Assembly (NCBI GenBank): GCA_027623815.1
Contig: JAQBUV010000003.1
Location: 1 to 64,000 of the forward strand
Source: Casp-Chloro-G3 sp002816715
GTDB taxonomy: Bacteria; Chloroflexota; Dehalococcoidia; Lucifugimonadales; UBA3495
Direction of reading: 5' to 3'
DNA length: 64,000 nucleotides
Numbering within the stretch: the first letter of the stretch is position 1; the number at the start of each line of letters is the position of its first letter. Positions 23,991-33,919 of the stretch are shown piece by piece. The translations under genes were made by a program, and so were the position numbers. The notes beneath the pieces were generated by a model. The model saw only the letters and a list, made by a program, of their open reading frames with translations. It searched no databases and was not told where the DNA came from.

Positions 23991-25959
23991 GGGGGATATG
24001 GATATTGACCAAGCCAATATCACGACTGGAGCAATTGCCCAGCGGGGCCTGATCCGTCGCATTGCTGCAGCGTTCGGGCCTTATAAGTCTCAGGTTATTG
24101 TTGTTGGACTGCTGATTTTGGTTTCGGCGGGTCTGGGGGTGGTTAACCCGCTCCTGATCCGGGTTGTCTTCGACTCGGCGCTCTTCCCAATGGGCCTAGA
24201 CGCGGCGGGGTTGCCGGTCTCAATGCCCCCTAACCTGAACCTGCTGTGGATCGTGGCGGGAGTGATGGTGGCGGTCACGGTAGTGACCAGTGGTATCGGA
24301 ATCGCCCAGACTTATCTGACTAATACTGTCGGACAGCGCGTGATGCGCGACCTGCGTGACCGGTTATTTCGACACTTGCAGGGCCTGTCGCTGAGTTTCT
24401 TCACCGGCACTCGCACCGGAGAGATACAGTCCAGAGTGTCCAACGACGTCGGCGGCGTGCAGAACGTCGTAACCAGCACGGTCACCGATGTTATCGCCAA
24501 CGTGGTGATTTTCATCAGCACGGTGGTGGCGATGGCGGTGCTTTCCTGGGAGCTAACTCTAGTGGCCGTTGGCGTGGTGCCTCTATTTGCCTTTATCACC
24601 AAAAAAGTGGGGCGGAAACGACGAGCGGTGTCGGCTCTGGTACAGCAGTCCACTGCGGAGATGACCGCGATCACTCAGGAGACCCTGTCCATCTCCGGCA
24701 TTATGCTGACCCGACTTTTTGGGAGGCAGGACCAGGAAGTGGAGCGGTTCGAGCAGGAGAATCAGAAACTGTCGGACCTGGTAATCCGGCGGCAGATGAC
24801 TGGACAATCGGTCTGGGCCATCATGCAGACCTTCTTCTCGATATCTCCGGTGATTATCTACGTTCTGGCCGGATACTTGCTAGGCGGGTTCCGGGGCGGC
24901 GGAATCTCCGCCGGTACCATTGTCGCCTTCACCACCCTCCAGTCGCGTTTGTATTTCCCGGTTGGCACTCTGCTCCGGGTATCTGTAGAATTGCAATCGT
25001 CTCTGGCCCTCTTTGAGCGGATTTTTGGCTATCTGGATATCAAGCCTGACATAGTTGACGCTCCTGATGCCCTTGATCTGCAACCGGAGCAAATCGCTGG
25101 TTCGGTCAGGTTTGATTCGGTCAGGATTAACTATGGCGCGACCGAAGTAGGGGCTGAAGGGAAGGTCGCTCAAGTCGGGGAAGAATCACGCTGGGCATTG
25201 GATGGAGTCAGTTTCGACATCCAGCCGGGTCAACTGGCGGCATTTGTCGGCCCCAGTGGGGCGGGCAAGACTACTATTTCCTACCTGATTCCCCGTTTGT
25301 ACGATGCCACCGAGGGAACAGTGATCATTGACGGCTACGATGTTCGCAAGGTGAAACAGCGGTCACTGGCCAACATTATTGGCTACGTGTCTCAAGAAAG
25401 CTACCTTTTCCACGCCACCATCCGGGACAATCTGCGCTATGGAAGACCCGATGCCACCGAGGAAGAGATGGTAGCGGCGGCGAAAGCCGCGAATATCCAT
25501 GATCGAATTCTGGGGTTTTCTGAAGGCTACGACACAGTGGTCGGAGAACGCGGATACCGCATGTCCGGCGGTGAGCGTCAGCGGCTTTCCTTAGCCCGGG
25601 TGATTCTGCACCAGCCTCGAATATTGATTCTGGATGAAGCAACCTCGGCGTTGGACACCGGCAGCGAACGACTGGTTCAGGCGGCACTGGAGCCTCTAAT
25701 GAAGGGACGCACTACTGTTGCCATCGCCCACCGCTTGTCCACCATATTGGCCGCCGATGTAATTTTTGTGGTGGATCAAGGCCGGATTGTCGAGCAAGGC
25801 ACCCATCCCCAGTTGCTGGCTAAAGGGGGACTGTATGCCAGCTTGTATTTGCAGCAGTTCCAAGGCGGTCAGGTGGAATGCGAGTGTGAAGACGGAACGG
25901 TCATGTCCGATGGCCACATTGTGTATGGACAGGATGGGAGTCTGGCTCCAGCACGCTAG
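23989..25959 (+). CDS. ABC transporter, fused permease/ATPase (exporter type)
   Basis: A 656-aa half-transporter. Six membrane helices lie in residues 25-330, with SLSFFTGTRTGEIQSRVSNDVG as the typical first coupling region. The ATPase domain has Walker A GPSGAGKTT near residue 421, signature MSGGERQRLSLAR near 525, and Walker B ILILDEATSALD near 545. The fusion and topology mark an exporter of lipids, drugs or peptides; the cargo cannot be told. It may work as a homodimer, since no second half-transporter is adjacent. ATG 23989 falls within a TATAAT box, and ATG 23998 is an equally good start. Confidence 0.92.
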   Translation: MGDMDIDQANITTGAIAQRGLIRRIAAAFGPYKSQVIVVGLLILVSAGLGVVNPLLIRVVFDSALFPMGLDAAGLPVSMPPNLNLLWIVAGVMVAVTVVTSGIGIAQTYLTNTVGQRVMRDLRDRLFRHLQGLSLSFFTGTRTGEIQSRVSNDVGGVQNVVTSTVTDVIANVVIFISTVVAMAVLSWELTLVAVGVVPLFAFITKKVGRKRRAVSALVQQSTAEMTAITQETLSISGIMLTRLFGRQDQEVERFEQENQKLSDLVIRRQMTGQSVWAIMQTFFSISPVIIYVLAGYLLGGFRGGGISAGTIVAFTTLQSRLYFPVGTLLRVSVELQSSLALFERIFGYLDIKPDIVDAPDALDLQPEQIAGSVRFDSVRINYGATEVGAEGKVAQVGEESRWALDGVSFDIQPGQLAAFVGPSGAGKTTISYLIPRLYDATEGTVIIDGYDVRKVKQRSLANIIGYVSQESYLFHATIRDNLRYGRPDATEEEMVAAAKAANIHDRILGFSEGYDTVVGERGYRMSGGERQRLSLARVILHQPRILILDEATSALDTGSERLVQAALEPLMKGRTTVAIAHRLSTILAADVIFVVDQGRIVEQGTHPQLLAKGGLYASLYLQQFQGGQVECECEDGTVMSDGHIVYGQDGSLAPAR

Positions 25960-25972
25960 CTGCGCTGGCCGT

Positions 25973-26983
25973 TCAAACGCCCTTGATGCGGGGTATCACC
26001 GCTTTGCCCAGAAGCTCGATCTGACGCAACACTTGGGCTTGCGCCATTCCAGGCCATTGCATCCGGAAGATCAGGCAGTTGGCGTCCAGTTCTTTTTCGT
26101 ATCGCCGTATCTCCTGCACGACCTCCTCCGGTGAACCCAGCAGGAACCGGTCTTTGGCCAATTCTTGATAGGGAATGCTGAAGCTCTCTTCGCCGGGCAA
26201 AGCCTTGTCCTGACCCCAGGCAGCGTAGGCCTGGTACTTGGGCGCCAGATAGGGCTCGCTTTCCACGTAGGCCGTCTCCCGGTCCTCTGCGATGTAGAGT
26301 TCCCGCATCATGGGCAAGGTGTCGGGCAACTGATTCCCCGACTGTGCCAGGGTCTCTTTGTACTTGGCCCATTGGTCGGCAACCATCGGTACAGTCGCAT
26401 GGGGGTTAATTATCCAAGGGTACCCCCAACGGGCCGCCCGTCGAATGGCAGCATCGTTGTTGGCGGCCACCCAGATGGGCGGATGGGGCAGCTGTACCGG
26501 ACGAGTGGCGGGAGAACATTTGGGAACCTGATAATATCTGCCCTGGAACTCCACCTCATCCTGCGTCCAGAGCAGCTTCATCACATCCAGGGCTTCCCGA
26601 AGACGGCCAACCCTCTCGCCGCGCTGAATGCCAAAAGCGGTATACTCTTCTTCGCGGTAGCCCAGTCCCACCCCGAAAATGAACCTACCGTCACAGATAG
26701 CGTCCATAGTGGCGATACTCTCAGCCAATTCAACCGGATTGTGCAGCGGCACGAGAATCACGGTGGCGGCCACGGACATGTCCCCGGCTTCGGCGGCCAG
26801 CCGCGCTAGCAGGGGCAAGCTGCTGCTCATCTGATAAGGAGCAGCCAGGTAGTGCTGGCCGGTGCAGATCAAATCGAATCCGGCTTCGCGGGCCGCCTGC
26901 ACCTGCTCTACGCTCTCCTGTATCTTGCGGGGCATGGATTCACCAGGTAGGTATTGGTTAGTTACGAAGAATCCTAATTTCAA
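25973..26983 (-). CDS. LLM-class flavin-dependent oxidoreductase
   Basis: A 336-aa TIM-barrel protein of the luciferase-like monooxygenase/F420-dependent reductase superfamily. Typical segments are GFDLICTGQHY near residue 35, ATVILVPLHNPVELAES near 76, GRFIFGVGLGYREEEY near 98 and the RVGRLREALDVMKLLW helix near 123. Cofactor (FMN or F420) and substrate cannot be told. The start is TTG 26983, with GGGG nearby. It ends 13 bp from the convergent ABC transporter gene. Such enzymes are often expanded in SAR202-type genomes (established for that group); this is a single copy. Confidence 0.9.
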   Translation of the reverse strand: MKLGFFVTNQYLPGESMPRKIQESVEQVQAAREAGFDLICTGQHYLAAPYQMSSSLPLLARLAAEAGDMSVAATVILVPLHNPVELAESIATMDAICDGRFIFGVGLGYREEEYTAFGIQRGERVGRLREALDVMKLLWTQDEVEFQGRYYQVPKCSPATRPVQLPHPPIWVAANNDAAIRRAARWGYPWIINPHATVPMVADQWAKYKETLAQSGNQLPDTLPMMRELYIAEDRETAYVESEPYLAPKYQAYAAWGQDKALPGEESFSIPYQELAKDRFLLGSPEEVVQEIRRYEKELDANCLIFRMQWPGMAQAQVLRQIELLGKAVIPRIKGV

Positions 26984-27152
26984 ATTGACCCCATTTAGAA
27001 CTATTAAGGCTATATTTGGGTCTTTTCATTTACATAACCCGGATGATACTATCAGCCATCAGGTTTTGGCAGCATTTTTCTAAAAATCAATGGATCCTGA
27101 GAATGCTTACTGGTCTCACAGGATAATCACAACTCGCTCACAAAATCAAGCC

Positions 27153-27181
27153 TTGCGACGATTTTGAGGACGGGTTACAAT
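27153..27181 (+). promoter_or_regulatory. Candidate promoter of the FAH-family gene
   Basis: TTGCGA at 27153-27158 and TACAAT at 27176-27181 are separated by 17 bp, about 40 bp before the start codon. Confidence 0.5.
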
Positions 27182-27220
27182 CGCGGCTAGTAGTTGCAGC
27201 ATTGGTTCGGATCATAGGGG

Positions 27221-28027
27221 ATGTGGATGAAGATAGCTCGCTTTCGGACCGGTATAAGGGTGGCCTATGGAGTGGTCAAGGGGGACGAGGTTATCGAAAT
27301 ACGGGGCAGCATCTACACCAAGTTCCGCATGACCGATGCCAGATATCCCCTGAGTGAAGTCCGGTTAATGCCTCCCAGCGAACCGATGGAGTTGTGGTGT
27401 CCGGGGCTTAACTTCGCTGACCATCTGGAGTACGCTGGAACCGTCTTGGGAGTGGAAACTCCTCCAATTCCCCAACACCCAAACCCCTGGCGCAAGGGTC
27501 GTAATTCCCTTACCGGAAACAACGACCCCATTATTATTCCCAAAGACTCCACGGGTGAGGTGCACTACGAGGGGGAAGCGGTGGCGGTTATTGGCAAAGA
27601 CTGCCGCCGGATCAGTCCCGCCCAAGCTCCTCGCTTCATCTTAGGCTACACCTGCGGCAACGACGTCAGCGAGCGCACCTGGCAGGGCGACGACTGGACT
27701 TTCTGGCGCGCCAAAGGTTCTGATACTTTCGCGCCGGTAGGGCCTTGGATCGAAACCGACATTGACGCGCAGAACCTGGACTTGATGGTGCGGATTAACG
27801 GCAAGCAAGTCCAGAATTGCAATACCAGCGACATGCTGTTCACCTTCCCCGAGATTGTCAGCTACATTAGCCAGCACGTGACTTTGCGTCCTGGAGACAT
27901 GGTGTTCTCCGGAGCTACCGGCACCACTACCGCGATCAGGCCGGGAGATGTGGTGGAGGTGGAGATACCGGGCATCGGTATTTTATCCAACCCGGTAGAG
28001 GCTGAGTTCGATATTAATGCCCCGTAG
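27221..28027 (+). CDS. Fumarylacetoacetate hydrolase family protein
   Basis: A 268-aa protein with the FAH fold: WCPGLNFADHLEY near residue 64, the metal-ligand Glu pair in VHYEGEAVAVIG near 116, GYTCGNDVSERTWQ near 147, then KGSDTFAPVGPW and a C-terminal LRPGDMVFSGATGTT. Members hydrolyse or decarboxylate 2-keto acids, for example in aromatic degradation (HpcE-like) or as oxaloacetate decarboxylase/acylpyruvase. No aromatic-degradation genes are adjacent, so the substrate is open. Either ATG 27221 or ATG 27227 may be the start. Confidence 0.9.
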   Translation: MWMKIARFRTGIRVAYGVVKGDEVIEIRGSIYTKFRMTDARYPLSEVRLMPPSEPMELWCPGLNFADHLEYAGTVLGVETPPIPQHPNPWRKGRNSLTGNNDPIIIPKDSTGEVHYEGEAVAVIGKDCRRISPAQAPRFILGYTCGNDVSERTWQGDDWTFWRAKGSDTFAPVGPWIETDIDAQNLDLMVRINGKQVQNCNTSDMLFTFPEIVSYISQHVTLRPGDMVFSGATGTTTAIRPGDVVEVEIPGIGILSNPVEAEFDINAP

Positions 28028-28081
28028 CAATTCGGACCTATTAATCGGTTCTAGTACTATGAAATGAACGGTGACAGACGT

Positions 28082-28114
28082 GAATAACCCCTCTTAACAT
28101 TTGAGGGGTTATTC
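28082..28114. terminator. Bidirectional terminator hairpin
   Basis: A perfect 12-bp stem (GAATAACCCCTC / GAGGGGTTATTC) with a 9-nt loop lies between the convergent FAH-family and M16 peptidase genes. The lower stem is A+T-rich on both sides, giving short T runs in either direction. Confidence 0.8.
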
Positions 28115-28164
28115 AATTTCTGGGTAATATAGTTCAGGCGGCGGTATTCTGCCCGCCAGAGACA

Positions 28165-29427
28165 TTAAAATCGCAGTAGCTTGCGCAGCAACTTATCGCT
28201 ACGATGAGGGCCAACAATCGCCAGCCTCATCTTGTCTTCCTCCAGCACTCGTTGCGCGACCCGGGCGACGTCAGCGGTGGTAATTTCGTCAATCTGCTGG
28301 ATTACTTCATCAACAGTGTCGATTTCGCCCAGCAGTAGTTCCTGAGTGCCCAACCAGGCTGCCACTGAACGGCTATCTTCCATACGCAGCAACAAGCGCC
28401 CTTTGGCATACTCTTTGGCCTTGTTCAACTCCGGGTAAGGGACTTCCTGGTGCATGCCGTGCAGTTCGCTGACAATGGACTGCACTGCTTCACGGGTTTT
28501 CTTGGGCTCCACCCCGCAGTAGACCACCAGCGAGCCGCAGTCGCGGAAATTGTTGATCGAGCTGGATACGTCGTAGGCCAGACCCTGGCGTTCCCGCAGG
28601 TTCAAGAACAACCGGCTGCTCATGCCGTCGCCCAAAAGTCCGTTGAGTAGGGAAAAGGAGTAACGGTCTGGGTCAGATAGGGACAGCCCGGGCAGTCCTA
28701 GACAGACGTGCGACTGGTCAGTGCGGCGGTTATCTATGCGCACCAACGGCTCGTTCAGCCCAACGGTTACCGGCTCCCAGGCCAATGCTTCCTGGGGTTT
28801 CCAATCTCGGGTAGCGTTGCCCACCAGTTCAATGACTTCTTCCTCAGTGATGTTTCCGGCAACCGCCACCACGGTGTTGGCCGGGTTGTACTGTCGCTCC
28901 ATATACTTACGAACGTCATCTACCGTTATTTGGTTTACCGTATCCGGAGTGCCGCCAACGTCACGGCCCATGGCCTGGTCGGGCCATAGGGTGTCGTCGA
29001 TCAGTAGGTCTACTAACTGAGTTGGGTAGTCATTGGTCATGCGCAGTTCTTCTTGAATGACCTCCCGCTCCTTTTCCATCTCCGCCGGGTCCAAGAGGGG
29101 GTTGAGCAGCAGGTCCAACAGCACTGAGAAGGCTTGGCGGTAGTGCAGACGGGCCACCTTGACCCAGAAAATGGTCATTTCCCGGTCAGTGCTGGCGTTC
29201 ATCAGGCCGCCAACACCTTCAATGGCTTCACTCACTGCTCTCGCGGTCGGCCAGCTTTTGGTGCCCTTGAAGGGCAGGTGCTCCAGGAAATGGGATAGTC
29301 CCGCCAAATCTTTGGGCTCGTATCGGGATCCCGCGCCAACGCAAATCATCATGGAAACTGAAGGTGTGTGGGGCATTGTATCGGTAAGAATGCGGAGTTG
29401 GTTATCCAGGACGGTGCGTTGGAACAT
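28165..29427 (-). CDS. M16-family zinc peptidase
   Basis: A 420-aa metallopeptidase of the pitrilysin/mitochondrial processing peptidase family. The inverted zinc motif HFLEH sits at residues 46-50 and the third ligand Glu lies about 76 residues downstream, in the EREVIQEEL helix. The C-terminal domain has GMSSRLFLNLRERQGLAYDV near 274, typical of MPP-beta-like bacterial proteins (YmxG/PqqL-like). It is a single subunit with both halves of one M16 repeat pair, and may dimerise. It might degrade small peptides; the substrate is not known. Confidence 0.93.
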   Translation of the reverse strand: MFQRTVLDNQLRILTDTMPHTPSVSMMICVGAGSRYEPKDLAGLSHFLEHLPFKGTKSWPTARAVSEAIEGVGGLMNASTDREMTIFWVKVARLHYRQAFSVLLDLLLNPLLDPAEMEKEREVIQEELRMTNDYPTQLVDLLIDDTLWPDQAMGRDVGGTPDTVNQITVDDVRKYMERQYNPANTVVAVAGNITEEEVIELVGNATRDWKPQEALAWEPVTVGLNEPLVRIDNRRTDQSHVCLGLPGLSLSDPDRYSFSLLNGLLGDGMSSRLFLNLRERQGLAYDVSSSINNFRDCGSLVVYCGVEPKKTREAVQSIVSELHGMHQEVPYPELNKAKEYAKGRLLLRMEDSRSVAAWLGTQELLLGEIDTVDEVIQQIDEITTADVARVAQRVLEEDKMRLAIVGPHRSDKLLRKLLRF

Positions 29428-29554
29428 AGAACCTCAAAACCAGACTATCGAGAATCGAATTTATACATAGAGGGGATAACCAATCGGATCCCTCAAAGAC
29501 ACTGGGGCTCTTTCCCAGGCTTGGATGCCTCGGACCAGAATCAACCGAAAGGCA

Positions 29555-30193
29555 TTAACTTTCTAGCCAAGATACATCCCCGTGCAGGTCGTCAGGGTGC
29601 TGCCGTGATGCGAATGCCTGGTACTGTTCTCGCGCTTCACCGATGGTAGTGTCATCCCCATGTCCGGGATAGACCGCTGTTTCATCGGGCAACACCAACA
29701 GCTTTTTGGTAATACTGTCGATTTCCTGACGGAAGGCTTCCGGGGTGCGTGACTTGCCAGGCCCGCCGGGAAAGAGTGTGTCGCCGGAAAAGAGGTGGTT
29801 ACCCACCAGGAAACAGGTTGAGCCAGGGGTGTGACCCGGCGTCGAAAGCGCCTGGATGCGGCGCTTGCCGAACTGTATGACGGCTCCGTCGCTCAGGCCG
29901 AGCTCCGGTGGAGTCGGCAGAAGTTCGATGTCATCAACCCCGGCGCCAACGACTGATCCCACCTTGCTCCGGATCTCAGCAAAGCCCACGAGGTGGTCCT
30001 GATGGCCGTGGGTGATCAGGATGGCCTTGATTTTCACGTTGCCTATTTCGCTGAGCAATTTTTCTGGTTCCGCGGGAGTGTCGATGATTATTCCCTCATT
30101 GGTTTCTGGGCAAACAACAATATAGCCGTTGTTATTGTAGGGGCCCATGTTGATTTTGGTGATCTTTATTTCGCCATCAAAATGGAGCGACAT
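29555..30193 (-). CDS. Metallo-beta-lactamase fold hydrolase (glyoxalase II-like)
   Basis: A 212-aa protein with the zinc motif THGHQDH at residues 61-67, a later GHTPGSTCF and SGDTLF, and a C-terminal YPGHGDDTTIG. This set is seen in small glyoxalase II-like or persulfide-dioxygenase-like MBL proteins. It probably hydrolyses a thioester or similar bond. It lies between uvrA and the M16 gene on the same strand with gaps of over 100 nt, so it is probably its own unit. Confidence 0.88.
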   Translation of the reverse strand: MSLHFDGEIKITKINMGPYNNNGYIVVCPETNEGIIIDTPAEPEKLLSEIGNVKIKAILITHGHQDHLVGFAEIRSKVGSVVGAGVDDIELLPTPPELGLSDGAVIQFGKRRIQALSTPGHTPGSTCFLVGNHLFSGDTLFPGGPGKSRTPEAFRQEIDSITKKLLVLPDETAVYPGHGDDTTIGEAREQYQAFASRQHPDDLHGDVSWLES

Positions 30194-30386
30194 AATTACT
30201 CTCCAAACTAATTATCAGGGACAGACATCATTGTATCAAACCGCCGAAGAGAACAAGAAATCAGAAAAATGCGGTCTGTCGCGATATTGGCGCGGATCAG
30301 CGGAAGCTCAAAGGGAATGGTTCAGGTTAAGCAGAAATCCGACTGAATCTACCCAATCTGGCCGAAAAGTGATACCGACGGAATGG

Positions 30387-33317
30387 TTAATTGCCAGCGG
30401 CGGCCATTGCGTCGGCCAGTGGTTGGCGGCTGCCGGACAATATTTTTTCGACGTAGTACCCGGTGTGGGATTCACTCACGTGGGCTAGCTCCTCGGGGGT
30501 GCCGCAGGCAATGATCTCCCCGCCTCGGTCGCCGGCGCCAGGCCCCAGGTCAATGATCCAATCGGCGTTTTTGATCAGGTCCAGATTGTGCTCAATCAGC
30601 AGCACAGTGTTACCGTTGTCCACCAGGCGGTGCAAAACGCGGAGCAGGGCCGCGCAGTCTTCAAAGGACAGGCCGGTGGTCGGCTCATCCAGCAGGTACA
30701 GAGTTTTGCCAGTGGCCCGGCGGGATAGCTCAGTAGACAGCTTGACCCGCTGGGCTTCGCCGCCGGAGAGTGTCGTGGCGGGCTGGCCCAACCGGATGTA
30801 GCCCAGGCCCACGTCCCGCAAAGTCTCCAGCTTGGGCCGGATGCGGGGGAAATTCCAGAAAAACTCCAGAGCTTGCTCGGCAGTCATCTCCAGCACATCG
30901 GCTATGCTTTTGCCGTGCAGGGTCACTTCAATCGCTTCCCGGTTATAGCGGCGACCGAGACAGATTTCGCAGGGGACGGTAACATCGGGCAGGAATTGCA
31001 TCTCGATTTGAATGTAGCCCTCACCCTGGCAGGCTTCGCACCGGCCGCCTTTAACATTGAAGGAGAACCGGCCCGGCTTGTAACCGCGAACCCGGGCCTC
31101 GGGCAGGCTGGCGAAGAGTTCCCGAATGGGCGTGAACGCTCCGGTGTAGGTGGCGGGGTTGCTGCGGGGAGTGCGTCCGATGGGTGACTGGTCGATGTTG
31201 ACCACTTTGTCGATGTTTTCAATGCCGGACACGCTGTCGTGATCGCCGGGGCGCTCCCGGGAGTTGTTGAGTACCTGGGCCAGCTTCTTATAGAGGACGT
31301 CGTATACCAGGGTGCTCTTGCCGGAACCGGAAACGCCGGTGACACAGATCAACAGGCCCAGCGGTATGGAAACGTCAAGGCCCTTCAGGTTATTTTCTCT
31401 GGCGCCGGTTACGGTGATAGCGCTGCCGTTGCCGCTGCGCCTGACCGTGGGCAAGGGTATTTGCTTTTGGCCGCTGAGATACTGTCCGGTTAGCGATGCC
31501 GAATTGCCCATTATCTGGTCAATGGTGCCGGTGGCCACCACCTGACCGCCATGTTCGCCTGCTCCTGGGCCCATGTCCACTATGTAGTCGGCGGCCCGCA
31601 TCATGGCCTCGTCATGCTCTACGACTATCACTGTATTGCCCATGTCCCGCAGTCTGCTCAAGGTGCCAATGAGGCGATAGTCATCGTGGGGGTGCAGCCC
31701 CACGGTCGGCTCGTCACAGACGTAAAGCACCCCGGTCAATCCGGAGCCGATCTGGGTGGCCAGACGCACCCGCTGGGCCTCGCCGCCGGAAAGGGTGCGG
31801 GCGGTGCGATCCATGGTGACGTAGTCCAGGCCGATGCCTTCCAGGAAGCGCAGCCGACCCTCAATCTCTTTGAATATCTGGTTGGCAATGGTCTTGTCCC
31901 GGGCGGTTAGAGTCTCCCGACGACCTTTCCAGGGCACGTCCGGGTCGATACGCTGCACCCATTCCAACCCCTGTCCGATGTTTAATGATGTAACTTCAAT
32001 GATGTTTTGACCGCAGACCTTGACGCCCAGGGCTTCGGGCCGGAGACGCTTGCCCCCGCACGACTGGCAGGGCCGGGCCGACATATACCGTTCAATTTCA
32101 TGACGGGTGTAGTCGGAGTCGGTGTTTTTGTAGCGACGCTGGAGATTGGGGATTACGCCCTCAAAGTTTGTGTCCCAACTATAGTTTTGGCCGCGCCGGG
32201 TGCGGTGGCGAATGGTTACACTTTGGTTATCGTTGCCGTTCAGAATCAGGTTGATTTGTTCGTCATCCAGGTCCTTAACGGGAGTTTTGGATGAAAAGCC
32301 GCTGGCTTTGGCTACCGACTCCATCATGCTGAGGTACCAACCGCTGGAGGCCCCGGAGCGCATCCAGGGCGCCACCGCTCCCTCGGCCAAAGACAACTCT
32401 TTATTGGGTATAACCAACTCGGGGTCAACTTCCAACTTGTAGCCCAGGCCGGTGCAGGCCGGGCAGGCCCCGTGGGGGCTGTTGAAGCTGAAGGTGCGCG
32501 GTTCTATTTCCGGCAGGCTGATTCCGCAACGGACGCAGGCGAATTGCTCGGAAAAGACTAGCTCTTCTTCTTTGTCACCGGCCTCTTTTGCTTGTTTCAC
32601 CACCTGCACCACGCCATCGCCCTCCCGCAGCGCGGTCTCCACCGACTCGGCCACGCGGCTGTGCTCGGTTTCTTCGCGGATTATTAGCCGGTCGATGACC
32701 AGTTCAATGTAGTGCCATTTCTGCTTGTTCAGGGCCAGATTGTCGATTTCATCCAACTGGTGGATTTCTCCATTGACCCGGATGCGGACAAACCCAGCCT
32801 TGCGCGCCGCCTCGAACACATCCTTGTGCTCGCCCTTTTTGCGACGGACTTTGGGGGCCAGCAGCGTAATGCGGCTGTCCTCTGGCAGGGACGTGATGGC
32901 ATCGACGATTTGCTGTATCGTCTGGCGTTCCACCGGACGACCGCACTTGGGACAATGAGGGTGACCCACCCGGGCGAACAGCAGCCGCAGGTAGTCGTAA
33001 ATTTCGGTAACGGTGCCCACCGTGGAGCGAGGGTTGTGGGACACGCCTTTCTGGTCGATGGAAATGGCCGGGGACAGTCCTTCAATGTAGTCCACATCGG
33101 GCTTGTCCATGCGACCCAAGAACTGGCGCGCATAGGCAGACAGCGACTCAACATAACGTCGTTGCCCTTCCGCGTAGATGGTGTCAAAGGCCAGCGAGCT
33201 TTTGCCCGAGCCGGAAACGCCGGTGATTACCACCAATTTTTCGCGCGGGATGCTGACCTCAACGTTCTTGAGGTTGTGCTCGCGGGCGCCCTTGATGTGG
33301 ATGAATTCCTGGGGCAT
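30387..33317 (-). CDS. uvrA: Excinuclease ABC subunit A
   Basis: The damage-recognition ATPase of nucleotide excision repair, 976 aa from ATG 33317. The upstream start at 33353 adds 12 residues unlike the family. Two ABC modules are present: Walker A GVSGSGKSS near residue 33 and GVSGSGKST in the second half, each with an LSGGEAQRV signature. Zinc-finger cysteines are visible in CVRCGISL...CPAC and CEACQGEG...CEICLGRRY. The protein is complete. No uvrB or uvrC is in the window. No SOS-type box is recognisable in the 130 bp upstream. Confidence 0.98.
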   Translation of the reverse strand: MPQEFIHIKGAREHNLKNVEVSIPREKLVVITGVSGSGKSSLAFDTIYAEGQRRYVESLSAYARQFLGRMDKPDVDYIEGLSPAISIDQKGVSHNPRSTVGTVTEIYDYLRLLFARVGHPHCPKCGRPVERQTIQQIVDAITSLPEDSRITLLAPKVRRKKGEHKDVFEAARKAGFVRIRVNGEIHQLDEIDNLALNKQKWHYIELVIDRLIIREETEHSRVAESVETALREGDGVVQVVKQAKEAGDKEEELVFSEQFACVRCGISLPEIEPRTFSFNSPHGACPACTGLGYKLEVDPELVIPNKELSLAEGAVAPWMRSGASSGWYLSMMESVAKASGFSSKTPVKDLDDEQINLILNGNDNQSVTIRHRTRRGQNYSWDTNFEGVIPNLQRRYKNTDSDYTRHEIERYMSARPCQSCGGKRLRPEALGVKVCGQNIIEVTSLNIGQGLEWVQRIDPDVPWKGRRETLTARDKTIANQIFKEIEGRLRFLEGIGLDYVTMDRTARTLSGGEAQRVRLATQIGSGLTGVLYVCDEPTVGLHPHDDYRLIGTLSRLRDMGNTVIVVEHDEAMMRAADYIVDMGPGAGEHGGQVVATGTIDQIMGNSASLTGQYLSGQKQIPLPTVRRSGNGSAITVTGARENNLKGLDVSIPLGLLICVTGVSGSGKSTLVYDVLYKKLAQVLNNSRERPGDHDSVSGIENIDKVVNIDQSPIGRTPRSNPATYTGAFTPIRELFASLPEARVRGYKPGRFSFNVKGGRCEACQGEGYIQIEMQFLPDVTVPCEICLGRRYNREAIEVTLHGKSIADVLEMTAEQALEFFWNFPRIRPKLETLRDVGLGYIRLGQPATTLSGGEAQRVKLSTELSRRATGKTLYLLDEPTTGLSFEDCAALLRVLHRLVDNGNTVLLIEHNLDLIKNADWIIDLGPGAGDRGGEIIACGTPEELAHVSESHTGYYVEKILSGSRQPLADAMAAAGN

Positions 33318-33487
33318 AAAGCTGCATCCTTGGCTAAATCTGGGGATAGACAATGGCCTAGCGTGTTGGCTCTAATTTTACCACTCAGCGGAGTTTCGCG
33401 TTTGGGTGGGATGTCAGGATTAACGGAAAATAGTAAGAAAATGACGGAGTGGTAACTGCATGGGTATTAAACGAAAGTGGGTGGAGA

Positions 33488-33919
33488 TTACTCCAACTCA
33501 ACCAGCGGATCGTTGGCGCTGACCGAGTCCAGCGGCTGGACGTGAACCGCTTTGACCACACCGTCTCTTGGCGAGCGGATGCTCTGCTCCATTTTCATGG
33601 CTTCCACTACGCAGACCTCGTCGCCAGCGGAGACACGGTCGCCGGGGCGCACCAGAATTGACATTACCCGGCCGGGCATGGGTGAGCGGAGTATTTTGTC
33701 TAAAGCGGCGGCGGTTGGTGTGGCGCTGGCGGCTTGCGGTGTATCATTTCCAGAGCGACCCGGTCGGGGTGGGCGTCTGATTGGTTGGGCTAGGGCCTCA
33801 ATCTCGACCAGGAAGGTCTCACCATCGACGGTGACCTCCACTGGGGATTGAGTGAGGTCTCCTACATCTACGGTATACCAATGTTCGCCGACTTTAACCC
33901 GTAGCGTGGTTAACGCCAA
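33488..33919 (-). CDS. Biotin carboxyl carrier protein
   Basis: A 143-aa biotinyl carrier. The C-terminal lipoyl/biotinyl domain (about residues 77-143) carries EAMKME with the biotin attachment Lys109 and MPGRVMSILV. An N-terminal beta domain and a Pro/Ala/Thr linker precede it. The start overlaps the end of the biotin carboxylase gene by 10 nt, so the two are translated together. It serves an acyl-CoA carboxylase (acetyl- or propionyl-CoA type) or a pyruvate carboxylase-like enzyme. The carboxyltransferase is not in the window. Confidence 0.93.
   Translation of the reverse strand: MALTTLRVKVGEHWYTVDVGDLTQSPVEVTVDGETFLVEIEALAQPIRRPPRPGRSGNDTPQAASATPTAAALDKILRSPMPGRVMSILVRPGDRVSAGDEVCVVEAMKMEQSIRSPRDGVVKAVHVQPLDSVSANDPLVELE

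Noticed and set aside
32712..33455. Open frame of 247 codons on the plus strand
   Set aside because: Antisense to uvrA and crosses its start; no recognisable motif.
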